Assembly (NCBI GenBank): GCA_026392415.1
Contig: JAPLCC010000044.1
Span: forward strand, 1 to 39,435
Length of the DNA: 39,435 bases
Source: Propionibacteriales bacterium
GTDB taxonomy: Bacteria > Actinomycetota > Actinomycetes > Propionibacteriales > Nocardioidaceae
Direction of reading: 5' to 3'
This document shows positions 16,395 to 24,075 of the stretch, one piece after another. Position numbers and translations under genes: made by a program. The first letter of the stretch is position 1, and every line of letters starts with the position of its first letter. A model generated the notes under the pieces. It had not been told where the DNA came from. It saw nothing but the letters and a program-made list of their open reading frames with translations, and searched no databases.

Positions 16395-17603
16395 GTGGGG
16401 GCAGGACACGCACATCGCGCCACCGCTGGAGCCGATCACGTCAGCGTCGGTACGACGGCCCGGGCCGTGTTGCTGGCAGGACTCGGGGTCGCCCTGCTCG
16501 CGACCCTGGTCGCGCTCGTCGTGTGGTGGCCGCCGGGAGACGCCGCCGAACGCAGCGCCGAGGCCGGCGGTGCAGCGGGACAGTTCGCTGCACCGGGGGT
16601 GACCTTCCCCAGCGGGGAGATCGTCGAGATCACCGCGCGCTGCCCGGGCCAGGGCCTGCCCGACGGCAGCGGTTGCAGCGAGCTCCGCGTGCAGGTCGAG
16701 GGCGAGGCCGAGCCGGTGTCGGTGCAGGTGCCTCCCGACGTGCTCGACTCCGGCATCGGCAAGGGCGACACCGTCGAGCTGCTGCGCACGCCGACGCCCG
16801 AGGCCGAGAACGGCCAGGAGGCGTCGTACTCCTACTTCGCGACCGAGCGCAACGGAACCCTGATCTGGCTGGGCCTGTTCTTCGTGGTCGTCGTGGTGAC
16901 CATCGCGCGCTGGCGCGGGGTGTTCGCGATCGTCGGGCTGGCGTTCGGTGGCCTGGTCGTGTGGTGGTGGATGCTGCCGGCACTGCTCGACGGCTCGCCC
17001 GGTGTGGGCGTGGCCCTCACGAGTGCCGCCGCGATCATGTTCGTCGTCCTCTACACGACCCACGGGTTCTCGCTGCGCACGAGCACGGCCCTCGCCGGGA
17101 CGCTCGTCGGCATCGTGCTCACCGCCGGTATCGGCGTGATCGCGATCGGCGACGCGCGACTGACCGGCATCAGTGACGAGAGCGGGTCCATCCTGGCGAC
17201 CTTCGGGGCCCTCGACTTCCAGGCGTTGCTGGGTTGCGCGCTGGTGATCGCCGGACTCGGCGTCCTCAACGACGTCACGATCACCCAGGCCTCAGCAGTG
17301 TGGGAGCTGCGCGCCGTGTCGCCGGAGGCCTCGCGAGCAGAGATCTTCGCCAGTGCCATGCGGATCGGCCGCGACCACATCGCCTCCACGATCTACACGA
17401 TCGTGTTCGCCTACGTCGGCACCGCCCTGATCCTGCTGATGCTGCTGCGGGTCTACGACCGACCGCTCATCGACCTGCTCTCGACCGAGCAGCTCGCCGA
17501 AGAGGTCATCCGCACCCTGGTCACCTCGGTCGGCCTCGTGCTCGCCGTACCGATCACGACCGGCCTGGCCGCCCTCGTCGCCGCACCCGACCGCACGGAC
17601 TGA
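16395..17603 (+). CDS. YibE/F-family multi-spanning membrane protein
   Basis: I place the start at GTG 16395, with AGGAGG 7 nt upstream, giving 402 residues. A short N-terminus with several histidines (GAGHAHRATAGADH) precedes the first membrane helix (about 22-44). A periplasmic domain of roughly 100 residues, with a cysteine pair (RCPGQGLPDGSGC), follows, and then about six to seven helices. LGVLNDVTITQASAVWEL and RIGRDHIASTIYTIVFAYVG are the conserved segments of the YibE/F family, whose role is unknown. The shared Zur-box-like site with the CobW-like gene suggests expression on zinc starvation and a possible part in metal transport. The stop abuts the stop of the convergent eccC gene. Confidence 0.83.
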   Translation: MGAGHAHRATAGADHVSVGTTARAVLLAGLGVALLATLVALVVWWPPGDAAERSAEAGGAAGQFAAPGVTFPSGEIVEITARCPGQGLPDGSGCSELRVQVEGEAEPVSVQVPPDVLDSGIGKGDTVELLRTPTPEAENGQEASYSYFATERNGTLIWLGLFFVVVVVTIARWRGVFAIVGLAFGGLVVWWWMLPALLDGSPGVGVALTSAAAIMFVVLYTTHGFSLRTSTALAGTLVGIVLTAGIGVIAIGDARLTGISDESGSILATFGALDFQALLGCALVIAGLGVLNDVTITQASAVWELRAVSPEASRAEIFASAMRIGRDHIASTIYTIVFAYVGTALILLMLLRVYDRPLIDLLSTEQLAEEVIRTLVTSVGLVLAVPITTGLAALVAAPDRTD

Positions 17604-20600
17604 TCAGACAGAGGGGTCGGTCCAGGCGAGCTGGACGGTCTCGGTGCCGCGGTCGCGGGTGATCAGGCGGCCGCGGCCCGGCTGGGCCGGTCCGGGGCGG
17701 ACGTTGCCGAGCAGGACGCCCTCGTCGCGGTTGCCGGCGAGCAGGATGCCGGGCATCGCCAGGTCGCGCAGCGACTGGATCACCGGTTCGTAGAGCGCGC
17801 GGGACGCGCCACCGGACCGGCGGGCGATCACGACGTGCAGGCCGACGTCGCGCGCCTGCGCCAGCAGCGGCTGGAGCAGGGCGATCGGTGAGCTCTGCTG
17901 GGTCGCCACCAGGTCGTAGTCGTCGACCACGACGAACACCTCGGCGCCCGACCACCACGAGCGGTTGCGCAGCTGCTCGGGGGTGACGTCGGGTCCGGGG
18001 ATCCTGTTCTGGAGGTACGTCGCCAGGTCGTTCAGTGCTGGCTGGGCCTGCGTCGCCGACGTGAGGTAGTTCAGGAGGTAGTCCTCGGGGACCTCGCCGA
18101 GCAGCGAGCGCCGGTAGTCGACGACGACGATCTGCGCCTCGGCCGGCGTGCGCGTGCGCATGATCTCGTGGCAGTAGCTGCGCAGCAGGTTGGACTTGCC
18201 GGACTTGCCGTCACCGAAGAGCAGCAGGTGCGGCTCGGCGTCGACGTCGAGTCCGACGGGAGCCAGCTCCTTCTCGTTGATGGCGAGCAGCAGCTGGCGC
18301 GCAGGTGGCGTCGCGGTGAGGGACCGGACCTCGTCGAGGGTGATCCGGTCGGGAAGCAGACGCAGCTTCGGGCCCGACGGGCCCCGCCAGGCCTTGGCGA
18401 CCGCGGAGATCAGCGCATCGACGCCGTCGCCGAGGGTGCCGGCGGACGGGTCGCCGTCGATCCGGGGCAGGCCGGCGAGGAAGTGCAGCTTGCCCGGCAC
18501 CAGACCGCGACCGGGTCGGTTCATCGGCACCAGCGCGGCGACCTTCCGGTCGATCTCGGAGTCGATGGGATCGCCGAGTCGGAGCTCGAGACGAGTGCCG
18601 AGGACGTCGCGCATCGCGGCCCGGAAGTCCGGCCAGCGGGTGGAGGACGCCACCACGTGCAGACCGAAGGTGAGTCCGCGTCCGGCGAGCTGCTGGATCT
18701 CCAGCTCGAGGTCGTCGAACTCCGAGCGGAGGGTGCCCCAGCCGTCGATGACGAGGAAGACGTCGCCGTAGCCGTCGTCGACGCGGCCCTGGGCGCGCCG
18801 TGACCGGTAGGTCTCGATGGAGTCGATGCCCTGGCTGCGGAAGTACGCCTCGCGCCGGTCCACGATGCCCTTCACCTCGGCCAGGATCCGGCGGACCACC
18901 TCGGGCTCCGAGCGTGTGCCCACACCAGCGACGTGGGGGAGGGCGGCCATCGGCGAGAACGTGCCGCCACCGAAGTCGAGCACGTAGAACTGCGACTCGA
19001 GGGGGGTCGTGGTGAGCGCGAGGCTGGCCACGATCGTGCGGAGCATCGTGCTCTTGCCACTGCGCGGACCGCCCACGACCGCGACGTGACCGGCGGCCCC
19101 GCTGAGGCTCACGGTCAACGTGTCGCGGCGCTGTTCGCGCGGCCGGTCGACAGTGCCGAGGGGGATCGTCAGGTTGCCGACGTTGCGCCAGCGCAGCGAC
19201 ACCAGGCCGAGGTCGGGGTGGGTCGCGAGGTCCGGCATCAGCTGGTTCAGGGTGTCCGGTTCGTCCAGGGGCGGCAACCAGACCTGGTGGGCGGCCGGTC
19301 CACGGCCCTGCATCCGACCCACGGCGACATCGAGCAGCGTCACACCGCTCTCGGCTGCCGCGGCGTTCGCGATCGCGGCGGCCGCCGCGTCGTCCGGCTC
19401 CGGCTCGTCGAAGGTCTGCACCTCGGAGATCGTGAACGGCAGGATCCCGCGCACCTTGCCGCCGCTGTCGCGGGTGACCCGTCGGCGTCCCGCCTCCGGC
19501 GGGCCCGAGACGTACGCCGCCTTGAACCGCGTCAGCGCGGTCGGGTCGGGCTTGAGGTATCCCAGGCCGGGCACCGCGGGCAGTTCGTAGGCGTCAGGCA
19601 CGCCGAGCACGGCGCGGGACTCCTGGGCGCTGAACGTGCGCAGGCCGATCCGATAGGACAGGTGCGACTCCAGTCCGCGCAGCCGGCCCTCCTCGAGGCG
19701 CTGCGAAGCGAGCAGCAGGTGCAGGCCGAGCGAGCGGCCGAGCCGGCCGATCGCGACGAAGAGGTCGATGAACTCCGGCTTGGCGGACAACATCTCGGAG
19801 AACTCGTCGACGACCAGGAAAAGCGACGGCAGCGGCGGCAGACCGGCGCCGGCCGGGTCGCCCGACGTACGCGCCTTCTCGTAGTCGCGGATCGAGGCGA
19901 AGTTGCCCGACTCGCGCAACAGCTCCTGGCGGCGCACCATCTCGCCGGACAGGGCGTCCTGCATGCGGTCGACGAGGGTGAGCTCCTGCGCGAGGTTCGT
20001 GATCACCGCCGAGACGTGCGGCATCTCGGACATGCCGGCGAAGGTCGCGCCACCCTTGAAGTCGACGAGCACCATGTTGAGCTGCTCGGGGGAGTGCGTC
20101 ATCGCCAGGCCGAGCACGAGCGTGCGGAGGAACTCCGACTTGCCCGAACCGGTCGCGCCGATCACCAGCCCGTGCGGGCCCATGCCCTGCTGGGCGGACT
20201 CCTTGATGTCCAGGTGCACGGGCGAGGCGCCGTCACCGACACCGATCGGCACGCGCAGCCGGTCGCGGGCGGGTCGCGAACGCCAGGTGGCATCGGGATC
20301 GAACGTCCGGACGTCGCCGAGGCCGAGCAGGTCCATGAAGTCGGTGGGGGCGGTGATGTCGACGGCGTCGTCGCCGACCGACGAACCGGCGCTCGGGGTG
20401 AACAGCGGCGTCAGCCGGCGCGCGAGTGCTTCGGCCGTCGCCACGCCGCACTGGTCACCCTTGGCGCGCACCGGCTCGGTCCGCAGTCGTACGGCGACCA
20501 GCGGCACGCCGCCCGCGGCGCGCTGGCGTGGGGAGGTCTCCTCGATCTCGAGTCGCAGCGCGGTCGCGCTGTCGAGCTCGCCCCATCGCGCCGGCAGGTC

Positions 20601-21680
20601 GATCACGGTCACACCGTGCAGGCCGTCGGGCGGGATGACGTGGTTGCCCGGGGGCAGTTCGGCACCGTCGGTGATGAGCAGGATGTGCGGGATCGCCGGG
20701 CGCTCGTCGGCCCCGAAGCGCGGCCGCTCGGTGAGGTCCGGCGGCAGCATCGCGGTCAGGTCGGTGAGCGAGGTGGTGACCATGCGGGCGGGGCCGACCG
20801 CGTCGTTGTGGTGCTGGCTGTGGGCGTGGGGCAGCCACTTCACCCAGTCCCAGTTGGCCAGTGTGGCCTCGGTCGCGAGGACGGCGACCTGCAGGTTCTC
20901 CGGTGACTGGAAGGTGGTCGCCGAGCAGAGCAGGGTGCGCGCCATCGAGCGTGCCTCCTCCTCGGCCCCGCAGATCTCGATCCGGTCGAATGCACGCAGG
21001 TCGATGGAGGCGGGCAGGTCCGGCTGCAGCCGGTGGACGACCAGCAGCCGGTGCAGCGCGGAGGCGGATGCAGGGTCCACGTCGTCGATGGGCGCACCCT
21101 CCGGCGGGACGAGCTCGAGGGCGAGCGGCTGGGCGCACACGCCGTACCGGACCTGGAGGAAGGCCGGATCGGCCGAGGACCGCTCCCACACCCGCGACCG
21201 GTCCTCGGCGAGGGCGGGGAGGGCGGTGGGGTCGGGGTGGATCCAGGTCAGCGCCCGGCGCTGCTGGTCGGCCGCGTCGCGGGCGACGCCGCGCACCGTC
21301 GCCAGGTAGCGGAGGTATTCGGTGCGCGATCCGGTGACCTGTTGCTGACGCTGCTTCCGCTGCCGATCGATCTGGACGACGATGAAGCCCAGGGTGGCGA
21401 ACAGGAACATGCCGGCGGCGATGTAGCGCAGGGCCGGGTTCTGGCCGCCACCACCGAGACTCGCCACCAGCACGATCGAGCCGAGGCTGCCGAGCATCGG
21501 GATCGCGTTCATCGCGACACCGGCGGCCCCTTCGCTGGGCTGGATCTGCGGCGGCGGCTGGATCTGCAGCTGTCCGCTGGGCAGCTCGGGGCGTTCGCTG
21601 CGCCCGGCCCGTTGGGTCAGGCTTCCGGGCGCGGTCGTCCGTTCCCTCCGGCCCTGGCTCGTGCCCGGTGTCACGCTCAC
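17604..21680 (-). CDS. eccC: Type VII secretion ATPase EccC, single-chain
   Basis: This 1358-residue protein is the motor of the ESX/type VII system. A Pro/Gln-rich N-terminus is followed by two closely spaced membrane helices (about 57-75 and 82-102), the DUF/stalk domain, and three FtsK/SpoIIIE-type ATPase modules. Their Walker A motifs are GATGSGKSEFLR (about 507), GGPRSGKSTMLR (about 868) and GDGKSGKSNLLR (about 1157). Walker B strands are MVLVDFKGGATF with FLVVDEFSEML, FYVLDFGGGTF, and IVVVDYRRSLL. In mycobacteria EccC may be split into EccCa and EccCb; here it is one chain. The first module should be the active one, and the C-terminal modules bind the YxxxD signal of WXG100 dimers. It faces away from the plus-strand eccD-esx genes across about 150 bp. 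Confidence 0.95.
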   Translation of the reverse strand: MSVTPGTSQGRRERTTAPGSLTQRAGRSERPELPSGQLQIQPPPQIQPSEGAAGVAMNAIPMLGSLGSIVLVASLGGGGQNPALRYIAAGMFLFATLGFIVVQIDRQRKQRQQQVTGSRTEYLRYLATVRGVARDAADQQRRALTWIHPDPTALPALAEDRSRVWERSSADPAFLQVRYGVCAQPLALELVPPEGAPIDDVDPASASALHRLLVVHRLQPDLPASIDLRAFDRIEICGAEEEARSMARTLLCSATTFQSPENLQVAVLATEATLANWDWVKWLPHAHSQHHNDAVGPARMVTTSLTDLTAMLPPDLTERPRFGADERPAIPHILLITDGAELPPGNHVIPPDGLHGVTVIDLPARWGELDSATALRLEIEETSPRQRAAGGVPLVAVRLRTEPVRAKGDQCGVATAEALARRLTPLFTPSAGSSVGDDAVDITAPTDFMDLLGLGDVRTFDPDATWRSRPARDRLRVPIGVGDGASPVHLDIKESAQQGMGPHGLVIGATGSGKSEFLRTLVLGLAMTHSPEQLNMVLVDFKGGATFAGMSEMPHVSAVITNLAQELTLVDRMQDALSGEMVRRQELLRESGNFASIRDYEKARTSGDPAGAGLPPLPSLFLVVDEFSEMLSAKPEFIDLFVAIGRLGRSLGLHLLLASQRLEEGRLRGLESHLSYRIGLRTFSAQESRAVLGVPDAYELPAVPGLGYLKPDPTALTRFKAAYVSGPPEAGRRRVTRDSGGKVRGILPFTISEVQTFDEPEPDDAAAAAIANAAAAESGVTLLDVAVGRMQGRGPAAHQVWLPPLDEPDTLNQLMPDLATHPDLGLVSLRWRNVGNLTIPLGTVDRPREQRRDTLTVSLSGAAGHVAVVGGPRSGKSTMLRTIVASLALTTTPLESQFYVLDFGGGTFSPMAALPHVAGVGTRSEPEVVRRILAEVKGIVDRREAYFRSQGIDSIETYRSRRAQGRVDDGYGDVFLVIDGWGTLRSEFDDLELEIQQLAGRGLTFGLHVVASSTRWPDFRAAMRDVLGTRLELRLGDPIDSEIDRKVAALVPMNRPGRGLVPGKLHFLAGLPRIDGDPSAGTLGDGVDALISAVAKAWRGPSGPKLRLLPDRITLDEVRSLTATPPARQLLLAINEKELAPVGLDVDAEPHLLLFGDGKSGKSNLLRSYCHEIMRTRTPAEAQIVVVDYRRSLLGEVPEDYLLNYLTSATQAQPALNDLATYLQNRIPGPDVTPEQLRNRSWWSGAEVFVVVDDYDLVATQQSSPIALLQPLLAQARDVGLHVVIARRSGGASRALYEPVIQSLRDLAMPGILLAGNRDEGVLLGNVRPGPAQPGRGRLITRDRGTETVQLAWTDPSV

Positions 21681-21831
21681 GCTGGGTTCCCCTGTCGTCG
21701 ATGCCCGATCATGCGACGGGCACGATGATAGGGCGGCGGTTTTCTGGGTAGGGGGGCACGAGTCGTAGGACTACCCTGCGCACGTGGTCGCGAACCACGG
21801 ACACGGCACTGGATTTCTCGGGAGGGCTGCA

Positions 21832-23238
21832 ATGGCGGGTACGACGTCCCGGCCGCCCGCGCCCGGAACGGTGACCGTCCTGACCGTGCACGGACCGCAC
21901 GGGGTACTCGACCTCACCGTCCCCACGGATGCGACCCTCGCCGACGTCGCGTCGGCCTACGCCTCGGAGGTGGGCCTCGCGGCACCGCTTCCCCTCGTGA
22001 GCCGATCGGGGGAGCCCCTCCAGATGGCGACCGAGGTCGGCGCTGCCGGTCTGGTCTCCGGGTCCGTCCTCGTCGCGGTCGACCCCTCGTCCCGCCCCGC
22101 GCCGCCTCGGCGCCGGTCCGGGCCACGTCAGGCGGGGGCGCGGGGTGTCGTCGCCGGTGCCGCGTCGAGCACCTGGCTGACGGTGGCCGTCGGTGTCGCC
22201 GTCGCCGCGGCGTGGGCAACCACCCGCCTCGAGCACGCCGACCGGTGGCCGGCGATCGCCGTACTCCTCCTCGCGGCGCTCATCGGCTGCCTCCCGATCG
22301 GGACCCTGGCCACCCAACGGGTGCTGACCGCACCTGCCTTCGCTGCCGCGGCCGGTTTCGCGGCTGCGTGGGACCCCCTCGACGAACGGATGCCGACGGT
22401 CTTCGGCGCGGCCGCGCTGGCCGCCGCGGTGACGGCGGCGGTCGGGCGTGCCCTGGCCGATCCGGACGCGGGGGCCGAGGACGGCCTGTGGATCTGGATG
22501 ATCGTCGGCTCGGGATGGTTCGTGCTGGCCGGGGTCGGTGCCCTCACCAACGTGGCACCCCAGGTCGTGTGGGCGGTCCTCTACCTGATGGCCGTGCTCG
22601 GCGGCCGGTTCGTGCCCGAGGTCGCGATCGATGTCCCCGACCAGTACCTCCTGGACCTCGAACGCCTCGCGGTCACCGCCTGGTCCGCCCGGGAGCGGCC
22701 GAAGGGCCGCCGGGGCAGGATCGTGGTTCCCGAGCAGGCGGTCAGTGTCGTTGCGGCTCGTGGTGCCCGCCGGATCAGTGCCGCGGCCATCGCGATCCTC
22801 GTGGTCGTGGTCATCTCCGCGCCGCTGTTGCTCTGGACGGCCGACCTGCCGCTGGACCGGATCGGCGCGCGTTGCCTCGTCGGTTTCGGCGGCGGTGCCC
22901 TGCTTCTCGCCGCGCGGAGCTATCGTCACGTGCTGGCCCGCAGGCTGCTTCGCCTGGCTGGAGTCGTCTCGATCGGCCTGGTCGCCCTGACGGTGCTGGG
23001 CGTCCTCGGTTCCGGCGGTCCGGCGGACGGATCCGGGCTGCCCGTCCTTCTCGCGCTGTGCGCCATCGCCATCGCCGCAATCCTCGTCCTGGTGGGGGTT
23101 CTGGTCGGTCGGGGGTGGCGTTCGGCCTGGTGGTCGCGACGTGCCGAGATCGCCGAATCGCTGTGCGGCTCGTTCGCTGTGGGCGCCCTCGTGGTGGCCG
23201 TCGGATTCTTCCGTCATCTGTGGGAAGTCACGGGCTGA
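21832..23238 (+). CDS. EccD-like membrane protein with ubiquitin-like domain (first copy)
   Basis: I choose ATG 21832 (GGGAGGG 6 nt upstream), giving 468 residues. An earlier in-frame start at 21784 has no ribosome site. Residues about 10-85 form a YukD/ubiquitin-like domain (TVTVLTVHGPHGVLDLTVPTDATLADVASAY...GSVLVAVD). A basic linker follows, then roughly ten to eleven hydrophobic helices to the C-terminus, with an amphipathic charged loop (RPKGRRGRIVVPEQAV) in the middle. This is the EccD architecture, but the sequence is clearly different from the second EccD encoded at 24076-25455. It is the first plus-strand gene of the secretion locus. In ESX complexes each protomer contains two EccD chains, so a heterodimer is possible. 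Confidence 0.8.
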   Translation: MAGTTSRPPAPGTVTVLTVHGPHGVLDLTVPTDATLADVASAYASEVGLAAPLPLVSRSGEPLQMATEVGAAGLVSGSVLVAVDPSSRPAPPRRRSGPRQAGARGVVAGAASSTWLTVAVGVAVAAAWATTRLEHADRWPAIAVLLLAALIGCLPIGTLATQRVLTAPAFAAAAGFAAAWDPLDERMPTVFGAAALAAAVTAAVGRALADPDAGAEDGLWIWMIVGSGWFVLAGVGALTNVAPQVVWAVLYLMAVLGGRFVPEVAIDVPDQYLLDLERLAVTAWSARERPKGRRGRIVVPEQAVSVVAARGARRISAAAIAILVVVVISAPLLLWTADLPLDRIGARCLVGFGGGALLLAARSYRHVLARRLLRLAGVVSIGLVALTVLGVLGSGGPADGSGLPVLLALCAIAIAAILVLVGVLVGRGWRSAWWSRRAEIAESLCGSFAVGALVVAVGFFRHLWEVTG

Positions 23239-23330
23239 TGTTTAGCCCGACCCACGGTCGGGGTAGCACCCATCGCGTCGGCTCTTTGAAAAGAACTCGG
23301 GAGCCACTTCAAAGAGACACAGACCAAGGG
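23231..23330 (+). promoter_or_regulatory. Structured leader before the WXG100 pair
   Basis: Between the first EccD-like gene and the first WXG100 gene lie three inverted repeats: CGGGCT/AGCCCG (23231-23236 with 23244-23249), CCCGACC/GGTCGGG (23246-23252 with 23256-23262), and CTCTTTGAA/TTCAAAGAG (23282-23290 with 23308-23316, a perfect 9-bp pair around 17 nt). The first two share bases and cannot form together. They may be terminator, operator or RNA-stability structures. The ribosome site AAGGGAG follows before ATG 23339. Confidence 0.5.
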
Positions 23331-23338
23331 AGACAGAC

Positions 23339-23656
23339 ATGACTGTCGAGTTCGGACAGGCAGAAGGCGCACTCAAGCGGATCGCCGAGCGGGTCATCCA
23401 GGCCAAGGAAGAGTTCGGTCAGCACTCCAACACCCTCGACGGCCAGATCCAGGGCCTCAAGGGCAAGTGGGAGGGCGACGGCGGCCGCGCGTTCATGGTG
23501 CTGCACCAGGCGTGGACCGAGAAGCACAAGGTCGTCACCACCGCGCTGGACAAGTTCCACGCATCGCTGACGGAGACCGAGAAGGACAACGTCGCCGTCG
23601 ACCAGCAGGCCGGAAGCGGCATGAACAACCTGATCAACAAACTCGGCAACCTCTGA
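23339..23656 (+). CDS. WXG100 secreted effector/partner (EsxA-like)
   Basis: The 105-residue protein has the helix-turn-helix hairpin of WXG100 proteins: helix 1 from about 5 to 40, the W-x-G turn at W44 (KGKWEGDGG), and helix 2 from about 50 to 90. It has no signal peptide and no YxxxD/E motif near its C-terminus, so it is more like EsxA, the partner without the export signal. It should pair with the product of the next gene, 29 bp downstream, and leave the cell through EccC. AAGGGAG precedes the ATG. The two genes are enclosed by a structured leader and a strong terminator. Confidence 0.92.
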   Translation: MTVEFGQAEGALKRIAERVIQAKEEFGQHSNTLDGQIQGLKGKWEGDGGRAFMVLHQAWTEKHKVVTTALDKFHASLTETEKDNVAVDQQAGSGMNNLINKLGNL

Positions 23657-23685
23657 GCCGGCACGAGAACCCAAGGAGATATGAC

Positions 23686-23982
23686 ATGAGCCTCGATGGC
23701 CTTCGCGTCAACCACGGCGAGCTCGAAGCCGCCGCCCAGAACATGTACGACACCGTTCAGAAGCTGGACAGGACCCTCGACAACCTCGAGAACGACATCG
23801 CCAACGACGTCGCCACGTGGTCCGGTGAGCAGCAGGAGGCGTACCGCGTCTCCAAGGCCGCCTGGGACTGGGCGATGAAGGAGATGCGCGACCTGCTCGA
23901 CGAGAGCAAGAAGACCGTCTACTCCTCCAACGCGGAGTACATGGCGGCCGACAAGCGCGGCGCCGGTCGTTTCGAGTTCTGA
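23686..23982 (+). CDS. WXG100 protein with YxxxD export motif (EsxB-like)
   Basis: I place the start at ATG 23686, with AAGGAG 9 nt upstream; a second ATG at 23681 is out of frame and closes at once. The 98-residue protein has the WXG turn at W45-S46-G47 (VATWSGEQQEAY) between two helices. Near its C-terminus Y85-M-A-A-D89 is the YxxxD type VII secretion signal, as in CFP-10 (EsxB), which is recognised by the last EccC ATPase module. It should form the export-competent dimer with the preceding protein. The tail (KRGAGRFEF) is short. Confidence 0.92.
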   Translation: MSLDGLRVNHGELEAAAQNMYDTVQKLDRTLDNLENDIANDVATWSGEQQEAYRVSKAAWDWAMKEMRDLLDESKKTVYSSNAEYMAADKRGAGRFEF

Positions 23983-24000
23983 GCGAACCGCACCACAGCG

Positions 24001-24031
24001 AGGGACCGACGCACACGCGTCGGTCCCTTTC
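24001..24031 (+). terminator. Strong terminator after the WXG100 pair
   Basis: AGGGACCGACGC (24001-24012) pairs perfectly with GCGTCGGTCCCT (24017-24028) around a 4-nt loop, a 12-bp stem followed by TTCG. It starts 18 bp after the stop of the EsxB-like gene and 45 bp before the next gene. It should end most transcripts and raise the ratio of WXG100 proteins to membrane components. Partial read-through would feed eccD. Confidence 0.85.
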
Positions 24032-24075
24032 GCTGATGTCAGGATGGGACCTCGGTCTCGGGAAGGTTTGAGCAG

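Noticed and set aside
18933..20906. 657-residue plus-strand frame opposite eccC
   Set aside because: Composition typical of an antisense shadow in high-GC DNA; eccC has three complete ATPase modules on the other strand.
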